Shown piece by piece: positions 9,400 to 18,339 of a stretch of 64,000 nucleotides of DNA (the stretch's first letter is position 1; each line of letters opens with the position of its first letter). A program made the translations under genes and the position numbers. This DNA is from Loxodes magnus (taxonomy: Eukaryota > Ciliophora > Karyorelictea > Loxodida > Loxodidae), in assembly GCA_946699065.1 (NCBI GenBank), contig CAMPDV010002855.1, positions 1-64,000 of the forward strand, given 5' to 3'. The notes beneath the pieces were generated by a model. It was given only the letters and a program-made list of their open reading frames with translations, had not been told where the DNA came from and searched no databases.

Positions 9400-11660
9400 T
9401 CATTTATTCTAGCTGTGCATCAAGCTCAGTAGTTTGCTTGTTTTCTTTTCAAATTTTTTGTATCTTTCTAATATTTTAAGATAATTTTCAGCTAATGTAG
9501 TTAATTTAATTCTTTAAGTGGAAATATTGCTTAATAATAAAAATAAATAGAATGCTAATGGATATATAGTAATAGTATAAGATACCTATTGATTAAGATT
9601 AACTTAAGAAAGGAATAATTAATTTATTAGTTACTTTTAAAATAATAAGCTTCTTAATATTAGTTATATAGCCTTAGTTAAATTACTTATATAAGCTTAC
9701 TAATGCTATTATTTTTAACTTTAATTTGTATTATTAATTACCTTTATTTAGTTTATAATACTTTATTATTTTAGATATATACATTTCCTTATAATTAAAA
9801 GCATTAATATCTATATATTAGTTAGTACTTCTTTATTTATTATTGATATAGTTTATATTTTAAAGAATGCTAAGAATAATAATTTAAATATAGTTAACTT
9901 AAAGACTTTTATTATGTTATTTATTATTAATTCTCTATCTCTCTTCAAAATTCAAAGACTAGTTTTATAATCTCCTAATTAAGCTTAAGATATCTTTAAT
10001 AATTTTGTGAAATCATTGTTAAAAATTCCTCAGTTCCTTTCTATTAGTACATGATAACAAAATTTTATTAGAAGAAATAAAAATTAGCTTTCTAGGTTGA
10101 TTTCGATTTTTAGATGCTTTTAATTGAGTCTTATTTCCTAAATTTTTTCTTATTCTATTATTAAAGAACTTCCTCTAAATTCTATTTTTTCACTTCCCAT
10201 TTATTGAACTGAAGGCTGTAGCTCATTCTATGGTCTAAAATTATCTTGCTTCGTTATTTTTGCCACTTTTTTAATGAATTAATGAGGCATTTCTTTATTT
10301 TGTGAAGATTTTTCTGAATTCTCAAATTCAGAATTCAAACTGATTATAATATTTCCTATTTTTTTATTTTATACTTCTTAAATTTTATTTTAGCAGGTAT
10401 TTTTTGTAGTTTTTTACTCTTATTCTGCCTAATTAATTCCTTTTCTTTTTCAAATAGAAATAATTTCCAATAGTTTCATTAAGCCTTAAAGTCTAAATAT
10501 TTTATTTCTGATATCTATTAATTTCTTTTTGATTTATGACTTAAAATTTCTTATTAGCAAATTATAATTGTTATTCTTATTTATTTGCTAAGTCTCAAAT
10601 CCTTATTTTGGGATAATTTTTCAGTCAGTTTATATGGAGTTAAGATTTTAGTGAAGTTTAGAAGGTATTAAAACATTTATTGTTCCCAGTTAAGTCTTTT
10701 ATTTGTTTAATTTAAATGAAATAGGAAGGTTTCTTTTATTTAATAAAGATTTATATTAAATTAAAGATATTCAATTAATATATTAATAGAAATACTTTTA
10801 GCTAAGAAGTCTTCTACTATTATTATTATTTTTCTTATTCTTAAATTATACTAATTCTCTTTATCTAAAATTGAGTCTTATTATTATTATTTTAATCCAT
10901 TCCTTATTTTTAAATAAGATGATATTATGATTTTGCTCTAATGCTTTATAGCTAAAAGATTAAAATTTAAATATTATTAAAAGATAACCAAGCAAACTAA
11001 TGTTCTTAATCTAAATAATCTAATGAATGTTAAAATTATTAGATGAATCAAGTTCACTTAAAGGCTTAAATCATTATTTCATATCTTTAACTTGTTCCTA
11101 AACTCTTCCTTTTTCCACTTCTATTCCCTTTTAGTTATTTTTGTTTTTTGGAGTTCTTGATTTTCCAGCCAATCGAGAATTGACTTCTATAAAATCCTTG
11201 ATCTTAAATTACAACTTTCAACTAATCTCTTCAATTAACTTCAATGCTTTTAAACATCTTATTTGGAATATTCTTTTCTGCTTAAAAATTGTCTCTTTAA
11301 GTTAGTCCTAGTATTTTTAAGAATTGATATCTCAGCATGATACCATTTAAGAATTTTAAGTGGAGCTTGAAATTCACATCTTTAAGTTTTATTATTATTA
11401 AGTAATAATTATACATATTAATGTATTAAAATGTTCTTGCCTTAGTCTTCATTTGTTACTTCTAATATTTATATTATTCTATTAAGATTTAAATCTCTTC
11501 CTCAATCTTGCAAGCTAACTGTTCACAACTTGTTTATGAATAGTATCACAAAAAATAGAAGGTTTAGCTGATTCTATAACTAATCTATAATAAAATTTAG
11601 TCTCTACAGCTAATAAAATCGCTTAGTAAGTTTTATTAAGTTGATAATTATTTACTTGCT
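9400..11660 (-). CDS. Candidate minus-strand gene G2, unknown, exon structure unresolved
   Basis: The last part, about 9950 to 9400, is a frame free of TGA for about 550 bases with many in-frame TAA/TAG, ending QRIKLTTLAENYLKILERYK and then TGA at 9400-9402. Upstream, in the same frame, lie basic and helical stretches (VNSRLAGKSRTPKNKNNQKG near 11190; QVKDMKQWFKPLSELDSSNN near 11080). At 11332-11334 unit I reads TGA where unit II reads TGG, which is synonymous if TGA is Trp. The minus strand is purine-rich here, as coding strands usually are. Several 1-bp indels between units (near 10000 and 10300-10400) argue for introns or decay. The start is not identified, and no family is recognised. Confidence 0.38.
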
Positions 11661-11759
11661 TCAATAATTTAAGGATTAACTTTTCTTTTTTTTAATTAAT
11701 TTAATTTAAAAATTAATAAAATATAAGTGTTTATTTATTAAAATAGAGCCAAAAAAAAG

Positions 11760-13429
11760 TTCATTAATAACTCTTCATTACAGTTAAGTCTTAAGTTATT
11801 AAAAATTAATAAAGTAATTTAAGCTTTTTAAGTAAACAGAACATAGATAGCCGAAGACTACAATTAAAAAAAATAACCTGAATATTTACCTATACAGCTA
11901 AACATTCCTATAGAAATATCTCATTGGAGATTAGGTGAGAAGTAAAATTTATAAAAGACGGAACTATATAAAAAATATAATAATATGAAAGATAATCTAT
12001 ATTGCAAGATGCATAAATAATAAAAGAGTAAGCATTTGTAAATTTAGAAAAATTAGAAGCATAAAGCTAATTAGAATCTTAATTAGTAAGATAATAAGAC
12101 TAATTAGTTCATCAATTGAAGAAAGTTTTAATAAAGAAAGCAAAATTTATAATAAATCAGAGGAAGATTAATTATTAAGGAAATTTAAGAAAATAAGCTA
12201 ATTCCTATAGGTACTAAAAGATAATAGCCTGTTTATATAAATTAGTCTTCATTGATCTTCTAATTAATATCCTAAGATTTATTCTTAGATATTATATTTC
12301 TCAGTTGATGGAATTTTTTAATGCAAAAAATATAAAGTTAAGAAATAGAAGAGCTATGAAAAGGTATAAATTTAATTGAGAAACACTAAGAAATAAAAAA
12401 ATATGCAATTGATTTTGCTAGAATAAATAAAGGCAAAAAAATAAATTAAACTTTAGGTTTGAAAAAACTCTAAAGGGTTAAATAAGCCAAAGAACGTACT
12501 CAAAATTATCATAACATTTTTATAAATCGCAATTAGAGATATAATTCTTGTTCTTTTAAGTTTTGCTCGAATTTCTACAGTGATATATCGAATGTTAATT
12601 CTACTCATTAGAAATAAGCATTGCTTGAATTCATGGTTATTCAATTTTTTTTCTAATTTTCTTTTCATAGTTATGTTTATATTCAGCATGCATTATATTT
12701 CTTTTTCTTTTACCGCTGATATCTAGCTGAAAAATTACACAAAATAGCTTTATCTATATATTTAGGCCTTCTTTTAATTTTATAGCATCTTAGTTTTTTT
12801 CTTAAATTTATCTTTTTATTATTGTTGTTTCTCTCATTTTATCTTTTGTTTTATTTTATTTATCTTTCCTAAAATTGTTTTAGGCAATAATTTTTCAGCT
12901 TTTGAAGGTAATTTTCATCAAAATTGCAATATAAAATTCCAGCTTTAACTTAAATATAATTTATTTAGTTATAAAATTTCTAGGTTTAATTTATTTTGGT
13001 TGATTTAATAAAGTTATTATTTTATTAGATTATAGATTTTAATTAGCTTTTATCATATTATCCCTGTTAGCCTTATCTTTAATAATGTTTAACTAGCTTT
13101 AATTTTATTGTTTAACAGTAACACCTAGCATGATTAAAAATGAGATCCTTAATTATATAGTAATATAGCTTATAAATAGAATAAATTGTTAGTCTTAGTT
13201 AAAGAAATGTAAAGTGAGATAAAGCTAAAGGCTTAATATTAAGAGAAATAGTAAATTTAGTATAAATAAGTAATTTTTAAAGGTTTAGTTTATAGTTATT
13301 ATATAAGGAAGCCTGTTTTTAGTTGTTAGAGACTTAATTTTAGTTTTAAATAGATTGATTAAAATAATTAGAAATTTAATTTTAGTTTAGTTGATTGATT
13401 TTATAATGGTAACTGATGTGAGTATCTGA
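11760..13429 (+). CDS. Gene G3: protein with N-terminal coiled coil and C-terminal membrane segments, unknown
   Basis: A first exon frame (PIQLNIPIEISHWRL) is followed by a GT..AG gap at 11935-11957 (23 nt). Removing it joins to DGTIQKIQQYERQS and a Gln-rich coiled coil (LEKLEAQSQLESQLVRQQDQ). The same frame then gives hydrophobic segments (ACLYKLVFIDLLINILRFIL near 12230; two or more between 12640 and 12900; RFQLAFIILSLLALSLIMFN near 13037-13096). Several Trp are TGA, but the last 420 bases have none until TGA 13427-13429. Unit II differs by only about five substitutions over the first kilobase, less than the spacers. The start codon is not identified, and a 1-bp difference near 13260 makes the C-terminus uncertain. 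Confidence 0.45.
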
Positions 13430-13449
13430 GTAATATAAATGAGATAATG

Positions 13450-14062
13450 CAATCTAATACAATTTAAATAAAGATAAGTGGTTAAAATAAGATAATAATT
13501 TTAGCTTATGCTTGGCTTTTAACTAAGCATAATATAATTAATTAATTTAAAAATTCTTTAGAGCTAAATTTGAGTTCTTAATTCATTTTCACTATCTGTT
13601 AATCTTTTTTACACTTATCTTAGATTAAATTCAACTTTCCTCTAAAATTCCTCTTGCTCTCCCTTGCTTAGTTTCTATTTTCTTTGTTTAGTTAATTCAT
13701 TATATAATAATGTATGTTCATTAAATCCCAAAAAATATTAGCCAATTACTTTTTATTATGATAAAATTATTTCAATGTATCTTTTCTTCCTTTTTTTAAT
13801 ATTTCTTTAATGTAATCTTTTACTATAAAGTCTATTTATTACCTCAGTCTTTCTTATTTATTACGTATTCAGTAATCTAATTTGTAACTGCCTCATATAT
13901 GTGTATTAGTTCAAAGTTTGGTAGATCTATTAAGTCTAACCTGTTATTTAGGTAAATGTTGTACAATTAAGATTTACATCTTTCTCTTTTTTCCATATAT
14001 TATTTGCATGCACTTATGATATGAGTTTCGTCTTATACTCCAATATTGCAGAATTTGCAAAT
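13450..14062 (-). mobile_element. LINE L3 remnant: 3' tail with C-terminal zinc motif
   Basis: On the minus strand, from about 14059, the sequence reads CKFCNIGVQDETHIISAC and then YMEKRERCKSQLYNIYLNN. A CX2C followed by a conserved ET..HIxxxC is the zinc-binding tail found after the reverse transcriptase in many LINE ORF2 proteins. L1 and L2 carry a diverged version. Only this tail is present: the sequence to the right becomes the WD40 duplicon at 14066, so the element is truncated there. The spacing of the motif differs from L1/L2, so it is a different LINE lineage. Confidence 0.6.
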
Positions 14063-14065
14063 TAT

Positions 14066-15269
14066 GATGTGCTATAAAGCAAAACATGAAGTATAACTGA
14101 TTAGGAACAGAAAGATATAGAATAATAGTAGACTAATAAAATGTATTAAGAGTAAATAATAATCTATTAGATTAGTTCTAAATAGCTTATATTTGATAAT
14201 ATAATACTTATATTATCTCATACTTATTACAAATAAGCATATTATGTTAAGTTTAATCTTTCAATTAATTCAGAAAATAATAATAGAATATATTTAAAAT
14301 ATACTTTCTTTCTTAAAAAAGCTTATAATTTTCTTAATAGCAAACAAGTTATTTTAAGAAAGAGAGTATTAATAGTGTTAGCAATATATTATAGATTTGT
14401 ATAGAATAATAGAATTAAGTTTTTATCTTTAAATAATCTAGAATAATTTAGGTATTATTAATTTGAAATGATAACTATAAAAATAACATAAATAATTAAT
14501 ATAATATTAGTTTGTTATAAAAAGAGAAAGTTATCTAAATGTATTTATTACACTTATATAACTTACTTAGAATCAACATTATAAGTAATAAATGATTCTA
14601 GTTTATTATTTTAAGAGAGACATTTATAAATAAAAAGTTTTAATGAAATAGTAGTAAGAAAGTGGATAAATAAAAGACACTATCTTATAAATTCTAAAAA
14701 TACTTTTTTTTAAGTAATTTGATATTTTTTAATATTTATTCAAACTAATTAATAAGAAACTTATTTTATTTCATTTTTTTTAATTAGTAAAAAGCTTAAA
14801 GTAATCATTTTTTTTGATTAAATATAAGTGAAAAGTAATAATTAATAACAGTAGTTTTAAAAAAATGGTAATATTTTATTTATCATTTAAATTAGTCTAC
14901 AACGAAATAAGGTTTTCTTATTAAAAGTCTTTGATTTAAAGCACAAATAAGTAGTAACTAATAAATTTATATTAAAGTTATTATAATAGGATATAATTCT
15001 TCGTTATAAACTTTTGATATAATAGTTTATCCTTTTATTTAAAAGTAAAAAGATATAAAATAATTAAAATTGTAAAAGTTTGTACACTATTAGTTTAATA
15101 TCTCGTCTTGTTTTAAGACAAAAATAGAAAAATCAATGTTTAAGAAATAAGATATTTATAAGTATGCTTAATAAATAATTTATTAGTTTAATTGTATTGA
15201 AATTAAGTAAGTAAAATTCATTGATTTAATTTAATTAAATAGTTATTGAAGTAAGTTATAAAAATTAAA
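14066..15269. promoter_or_regulatory. 5' flank of WD40 gene A
   Basis: About 1.2 kb is shared with the flank of gene B (25146-26549). B has about 200 extra bases near 25615-25840. The last 60 bases before the ATG (AAGTTATAAAAATTAAAATGG in A, close variants in B) are the best kept. No promoter element is recognised, and no other gene is seen in it. Confidence 0.4.
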
Positions 15270-16356
15270 ATGGAGAAAAAATAAATGGAGAAAAAAGAAA
15301 AGCAATTTACTAAAAGTATTTTTTTAAGAAAACTCTTAAGAGCGAGAAACCACATCCTAGGGAAAATATCTCTACTTCATTTTAAGTATGAAATTCTGCC
15401 AAACTTATGCTACTAAAAGTTAATAAACAAGATCAGTTATGACCAAAGTAAAGGTATTTCTTTAATATTTTTTAGACTAAGTCATTACTGGTCACACTTC
15501 TTCTGTTTGCTCGGTATCTATATCAAGTGACCTGAATTGAATTGTATCAGGTTCAGGAACTCCTGAAAATTCGATAAAGATTTGGAATTTCCTGACAGGT
15601 TCCCTCATAAGAACTATAACAGGACACACTTCTGCTGTTTACTCGGTAGTAATCTCACCAAACTCAAGCTATATTGTATCGGGATCTTTCGATAACACGA
15701 TAAAGATCTGAAACTTATAGACTGGTTCTCTCATAAGAACTATAACGGGGCATACTTCCTCAGTTTACTCGGTAGCAATCTCCTCGGACTCTAGCTATAT
15801 TATATCAGGATCTGGTGATTACTCCATAAAGATCTGAAATTTCCACAATGGTGTTCTCCAAAGAACTTTGTCTGGGCATACTAATGTAGTTTACTCGGTA
15901 GTAATCTCTTATGACTCTAGATATATTATATCGGGATCTGATGATCCAACTATAAAGATCTGGGATTTCTAGACTGGTCAGCTTGTGCGAAATATTATTG
16001 GCTATTATGATTCTGTTTTATCGGTAATACTGTCTAAGGATAATAGGTATATAATATCTGGTTCTTGGGGCAATACTATTAAGATATGGGACTTCTCTTC
16101 TGGTTAGTGTATTCGTACTCTTTAAGGTCACTCAAGTTATGTATCAAGTATTCAGTTAAGTGTTGATTAAAGTGTTATCTTTTCTGGTTCAATTGATAAT
16201 ACAATCAAGATCTGGAGCTTTGATAAGGGTGAGTGTATATAGACTTTATAAGGACATAGATCGTAAATATATTCTATAGTATTGAGCGTTGATAATAAAT
16301 GGTTGGTATCTGGAGGACTTGACAATACGATTAGAAAGTGGAGAGTTTCGAGTTGA
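15270..16356 (+). CDS. WD40 gene A, unit I: seven-blade beta-propeller protein
   Basis: This protein of about 349-354 residues is nearly all WD40. A short basic, helical N-terminus (about 60 residues, [13 protein letters not shown]) precedes seven repeats of the form GHT..V.SV.IS.D..YI.SGS.D.TIKIW, enough for one closed propeller, a scaffold for protein binding. Partners are unknown. Two in-frame ATGs, 15270 and 15285, come from a 15-base duplication. Gene B has only the equivalent of the second, so 15285 may be the real start. A 22-nt intron at 15454-15475 restores the frame. TAA/TAG are read as Gln (LQGH, DFQTGQ) and TGA as Trp at 15538, 15709 and 15835. TGG is used after that, and the terminal TGA is at 16354-16356. 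Similarity to gene B becomes non-codon-like right after this TGA. Confidence 0.88.
15454..15475 (+). other. 22-nt intron in WD40 gene A (unit I)
   Basis: A 22-base GTATTT...TTTTAG segment between AAA-G and AC-TAA. It is needed to connect the N-terminal frame to the first WD repeat. The same 22-nt length is kept in all four WD40 copies despite base changes inside. Confidence 0.8.
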
Positions 16357-16857
16357 GTAGCTTGCTATTTGACCTAATTAAATTTTACGATTAAATATAA
16401 GATATTAATTATGCATTTAAATGAATGTTTAATGATAAACTATGCTTGTAATTTTATGAAGTGTATGCCTTATATTCTTATTTAAAATTTGTTATATTCT
16501 TTAATATTCTTGGTTTAAAAAAAAGGTTGAGTAATATAGGTTATAGAAATTAGTGAGGTATGTTGATTTAAAGTGGTAATGCTCAAAATTATTTAAAATA
16601 TATCTTTTGATAAATGAAGACGTATAATAAGTTTAAGTTTTATTTTATTCTATAAAATTTTATAGATTTATTTTTAGATTTTATAAAAATTTCAAGTTGA
16701 GTATATATTTTAATTTTTTTGTGGAGTAGTTAAAATATTATTTATAAGGGCAAAGTTAGTTTATAATCTTGATTATTAATTAAAAAATTTAATTGTTTAT
16801 TTTATTTTAAATTAAATTTTGTTTTTATTATTTATTTTTTATGATTGATATTTAATA
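16357..16857. other. 3' flank of WD40 gene A, no gene seen
   Basis: AT-rich sequence shared with the 3' flank of gene B (27616-28116) but with frame-breaking indels starting right after the stop, so it is probably non-coding 3' UTR and spacer. Confidence 0.5.
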
Positions 16858-16942
16858 TTAATTATTATTAATTATTATTAATTATTATTAATTATAATTA
16901 ATTATTATTAATTATTATTAATTATTTATTTATTATAATTAT
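16858..16942. repeat. AATTATT-type microsatellite
   Basis: A run of TAATTATTA-like repeats. A shorter version lies after gene B at 28117-28190. Element Z is inserted at its right edge. Confidence 0.85.
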
Positions 16943-18012
16943 TAAATCATTAAAATAACTGTTCGCCTTCCGGCTTAATTGAAGTTTTAAATATATAAAA
17001 TCTCCTTTCCTGCATGTTCGTTCCTTGTACTCTTTTTCCTGGACTTCTCTCTTTTTAATAGTCTGAGTTAAGAATTTGTTTTTTTTCCAGATTTTCCCAT
17101 TTCCCGATGTGAAGAATTCCGTCGCTCGCCATTTCAGTTGCTAATAGTTAATATTACTCCAAATATTCATTCTTATTCTTTTCTATTGTGGGCATTTTCG
17201 CCATAGATGTCAAGTGCTGTTGCAAATGTAACATCTTTTCCTTGCTCTAGGAAATATCTTTTCTTGTTTCTCTATTTCCTTTGGAATTCCTTAAGAAGGC
17301 TTCTACAGGCTTTCTTCTATTAATTTAAATCTGGAATCTAATTTTACTCAGTTTTTCTCGTCTTGCTCTTGCATTACTCAAATATCATTCTCTAAATTTT
17401 AAATTGACTCATAGATCCGACTTTAGCTCTTCGGTCTACCATATGGACTTCGTCATCATCTTCATGGTTTATCAGATCCTAACTTATTGTAAACATCTCT
17501 TCCTTCTGGGAGTTTAATTCCTCTTCGAGTTTTTTTATGTTTCTAATAATTAGATGAATCAGCTGTTTCATCTATTCAGAGTTCATTTGTTCTATTTCAA
17601 TGTTGTCTAAATAAAAGGTAATAGGATCTATATTAAATTATCGTACTTTACCTTCTTCGTTTATTTTTTATTTCTTCTTTATTATTTTTATCGATTCAGT
17701 TGAGTGATCTCTTTTTTCAGTTTTCAATGGAGGCGCCGAGAGCTGTGTCAACTTTTCTGTTCTGAATTTTTGTCTCAGTTCCTGCTTGTCCTTTGATGGA
17801 AGAAGTCCGCTTTATTTTAATTTGTAGGATTTAGTATTTTTTATTAGTTCTTCTAATTTATTTTGTTGTTCTGGTTATTTTTATTAAGAAGAGCGTTAAG
17901 TTGAAGAAGACGTGGTGAGAATATTTGTTTCTGGTTTTCTCTCCTGTTCTGAGGAGGTGGTAAAAAAACCCTTCTTGAAGCCAGCCATTTTATATTATTT
18001 TATTATAATTAT
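16943..18012 (-). mobile_element. Element Z: 1070-bp insertion with 14-bp target duplication
   Basis: The 14-mer TTTATTATAATTAT lies at 16929-16942 and again at 17999-18012. The segment between them interrupts the duplicon, and B (near 28190) is continuous at the same place. The insert holds one minus-strand gag-like ORF. Unit II has it at the same site (46874-47943), so Z inserted after the A/B duplication but before the 30-kb tandem duplication. Size, single ORF and target duplication match element Y in kind. Confidence 0.78.
16960..17988 (-). pseudogene. ORF Z: gag-like protein with CCHC zinc knuckle (frameshifted)
   Basis: ATG at 17988 begins MAGFKKGFFTTSSEQERK, like MESWKKGFL of ORF X. 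A Gln/Lys/Ser-rich N-terminus and an acidic helical middle (KKLEEELNSQKEEM) lead to a second helical stretch (FKLIEESLQKP) and the knuckle CYICNSTWHLWRKC at 17192-17233, whose first Trp is TGA. The knuckle is nearly identical in spacing and residues to that of X. The start and knuckle frames differ, with one or more shifts near 17420-17440, the same in unit II. No in-frame TGA is found before the left end of the insert, so the C-terminus is undefined. A nucleic-acid binding role is inferred from the knuckle only. Confidence 0.6.
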
Positions 18013-18034
18013 AAAATATTAAAATTTATGTTTA

Positions 18035-18200
18035 ACATTTTTCGTTTCCGATTGGGAAAAAATTTTATGATGGTAAATTTTTTATTTATCTTTCAGGTTT
18101 AGAGCTTAAATTTCATGAAAAATAAAAAAATTTTTTTTTTGCTCAGCGATTTATACTACCAAAGATTTTTGAGAAGGAATAAATTCAATTTTTTTTTAAT
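18035..18200. repeat. Dispersed repeat R, copy 1
   Basis: A block with GATGGTAA..TTTCAGGTTTAGAGC, then TTTCATGAAAA, then TTTTGCTCAGCG and ACTACCAAAGATTTT. It recurs at about 28215-28360 (closely) and in reduced form at about 28770-28850. Part reads like a short intron (GTAAG..TTTCAG) between conserved flanks. Function unknown. Confidence 0.55.
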
Positions 18201-18339
18201 GTAAAATATTTTTGAATTTCGAGATCAATTTAAATTTTTTCAGGTAAAAGTTATTAAAATTAATTTAAATATGTTTACTCTTGTGTTTTTGGTCAGGTTT
18301 AATTTTAATTTTAAATTTAAACTAAAAGAGTTTTTTGAC

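Larger units (their letters stand above)
14066..16942 (+). repeat. Duplicon A: diverged segment shared with duplicon B
   Basis: From 14066 the sequence aligns along its length with 25146 onward: the same landmarks (AAGCAAAACATG, GATTAGGAACAGAAAG), the same WD40 gene and the same AT-rich 3' part. The A and B copies within a unit differ much more than units I and II do, so this duplication is older than the tandem array. The match continues after element Z at about 18013. Confidence 0.8.

Noticed and set aside
12453..12689. Minus-strand 78-codon ATG frame identical in both units
   Set aside because: It overlaps gene G3 on the plus strand, whose frame is better supported by a splice signal, coiled coil and terminal TGA. 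Identity between units follows from G3.
16858..16942. CRISPR-like or satellite array
   Set aside because: Only a short irregular AATTATT microsatellite, with no spacers.
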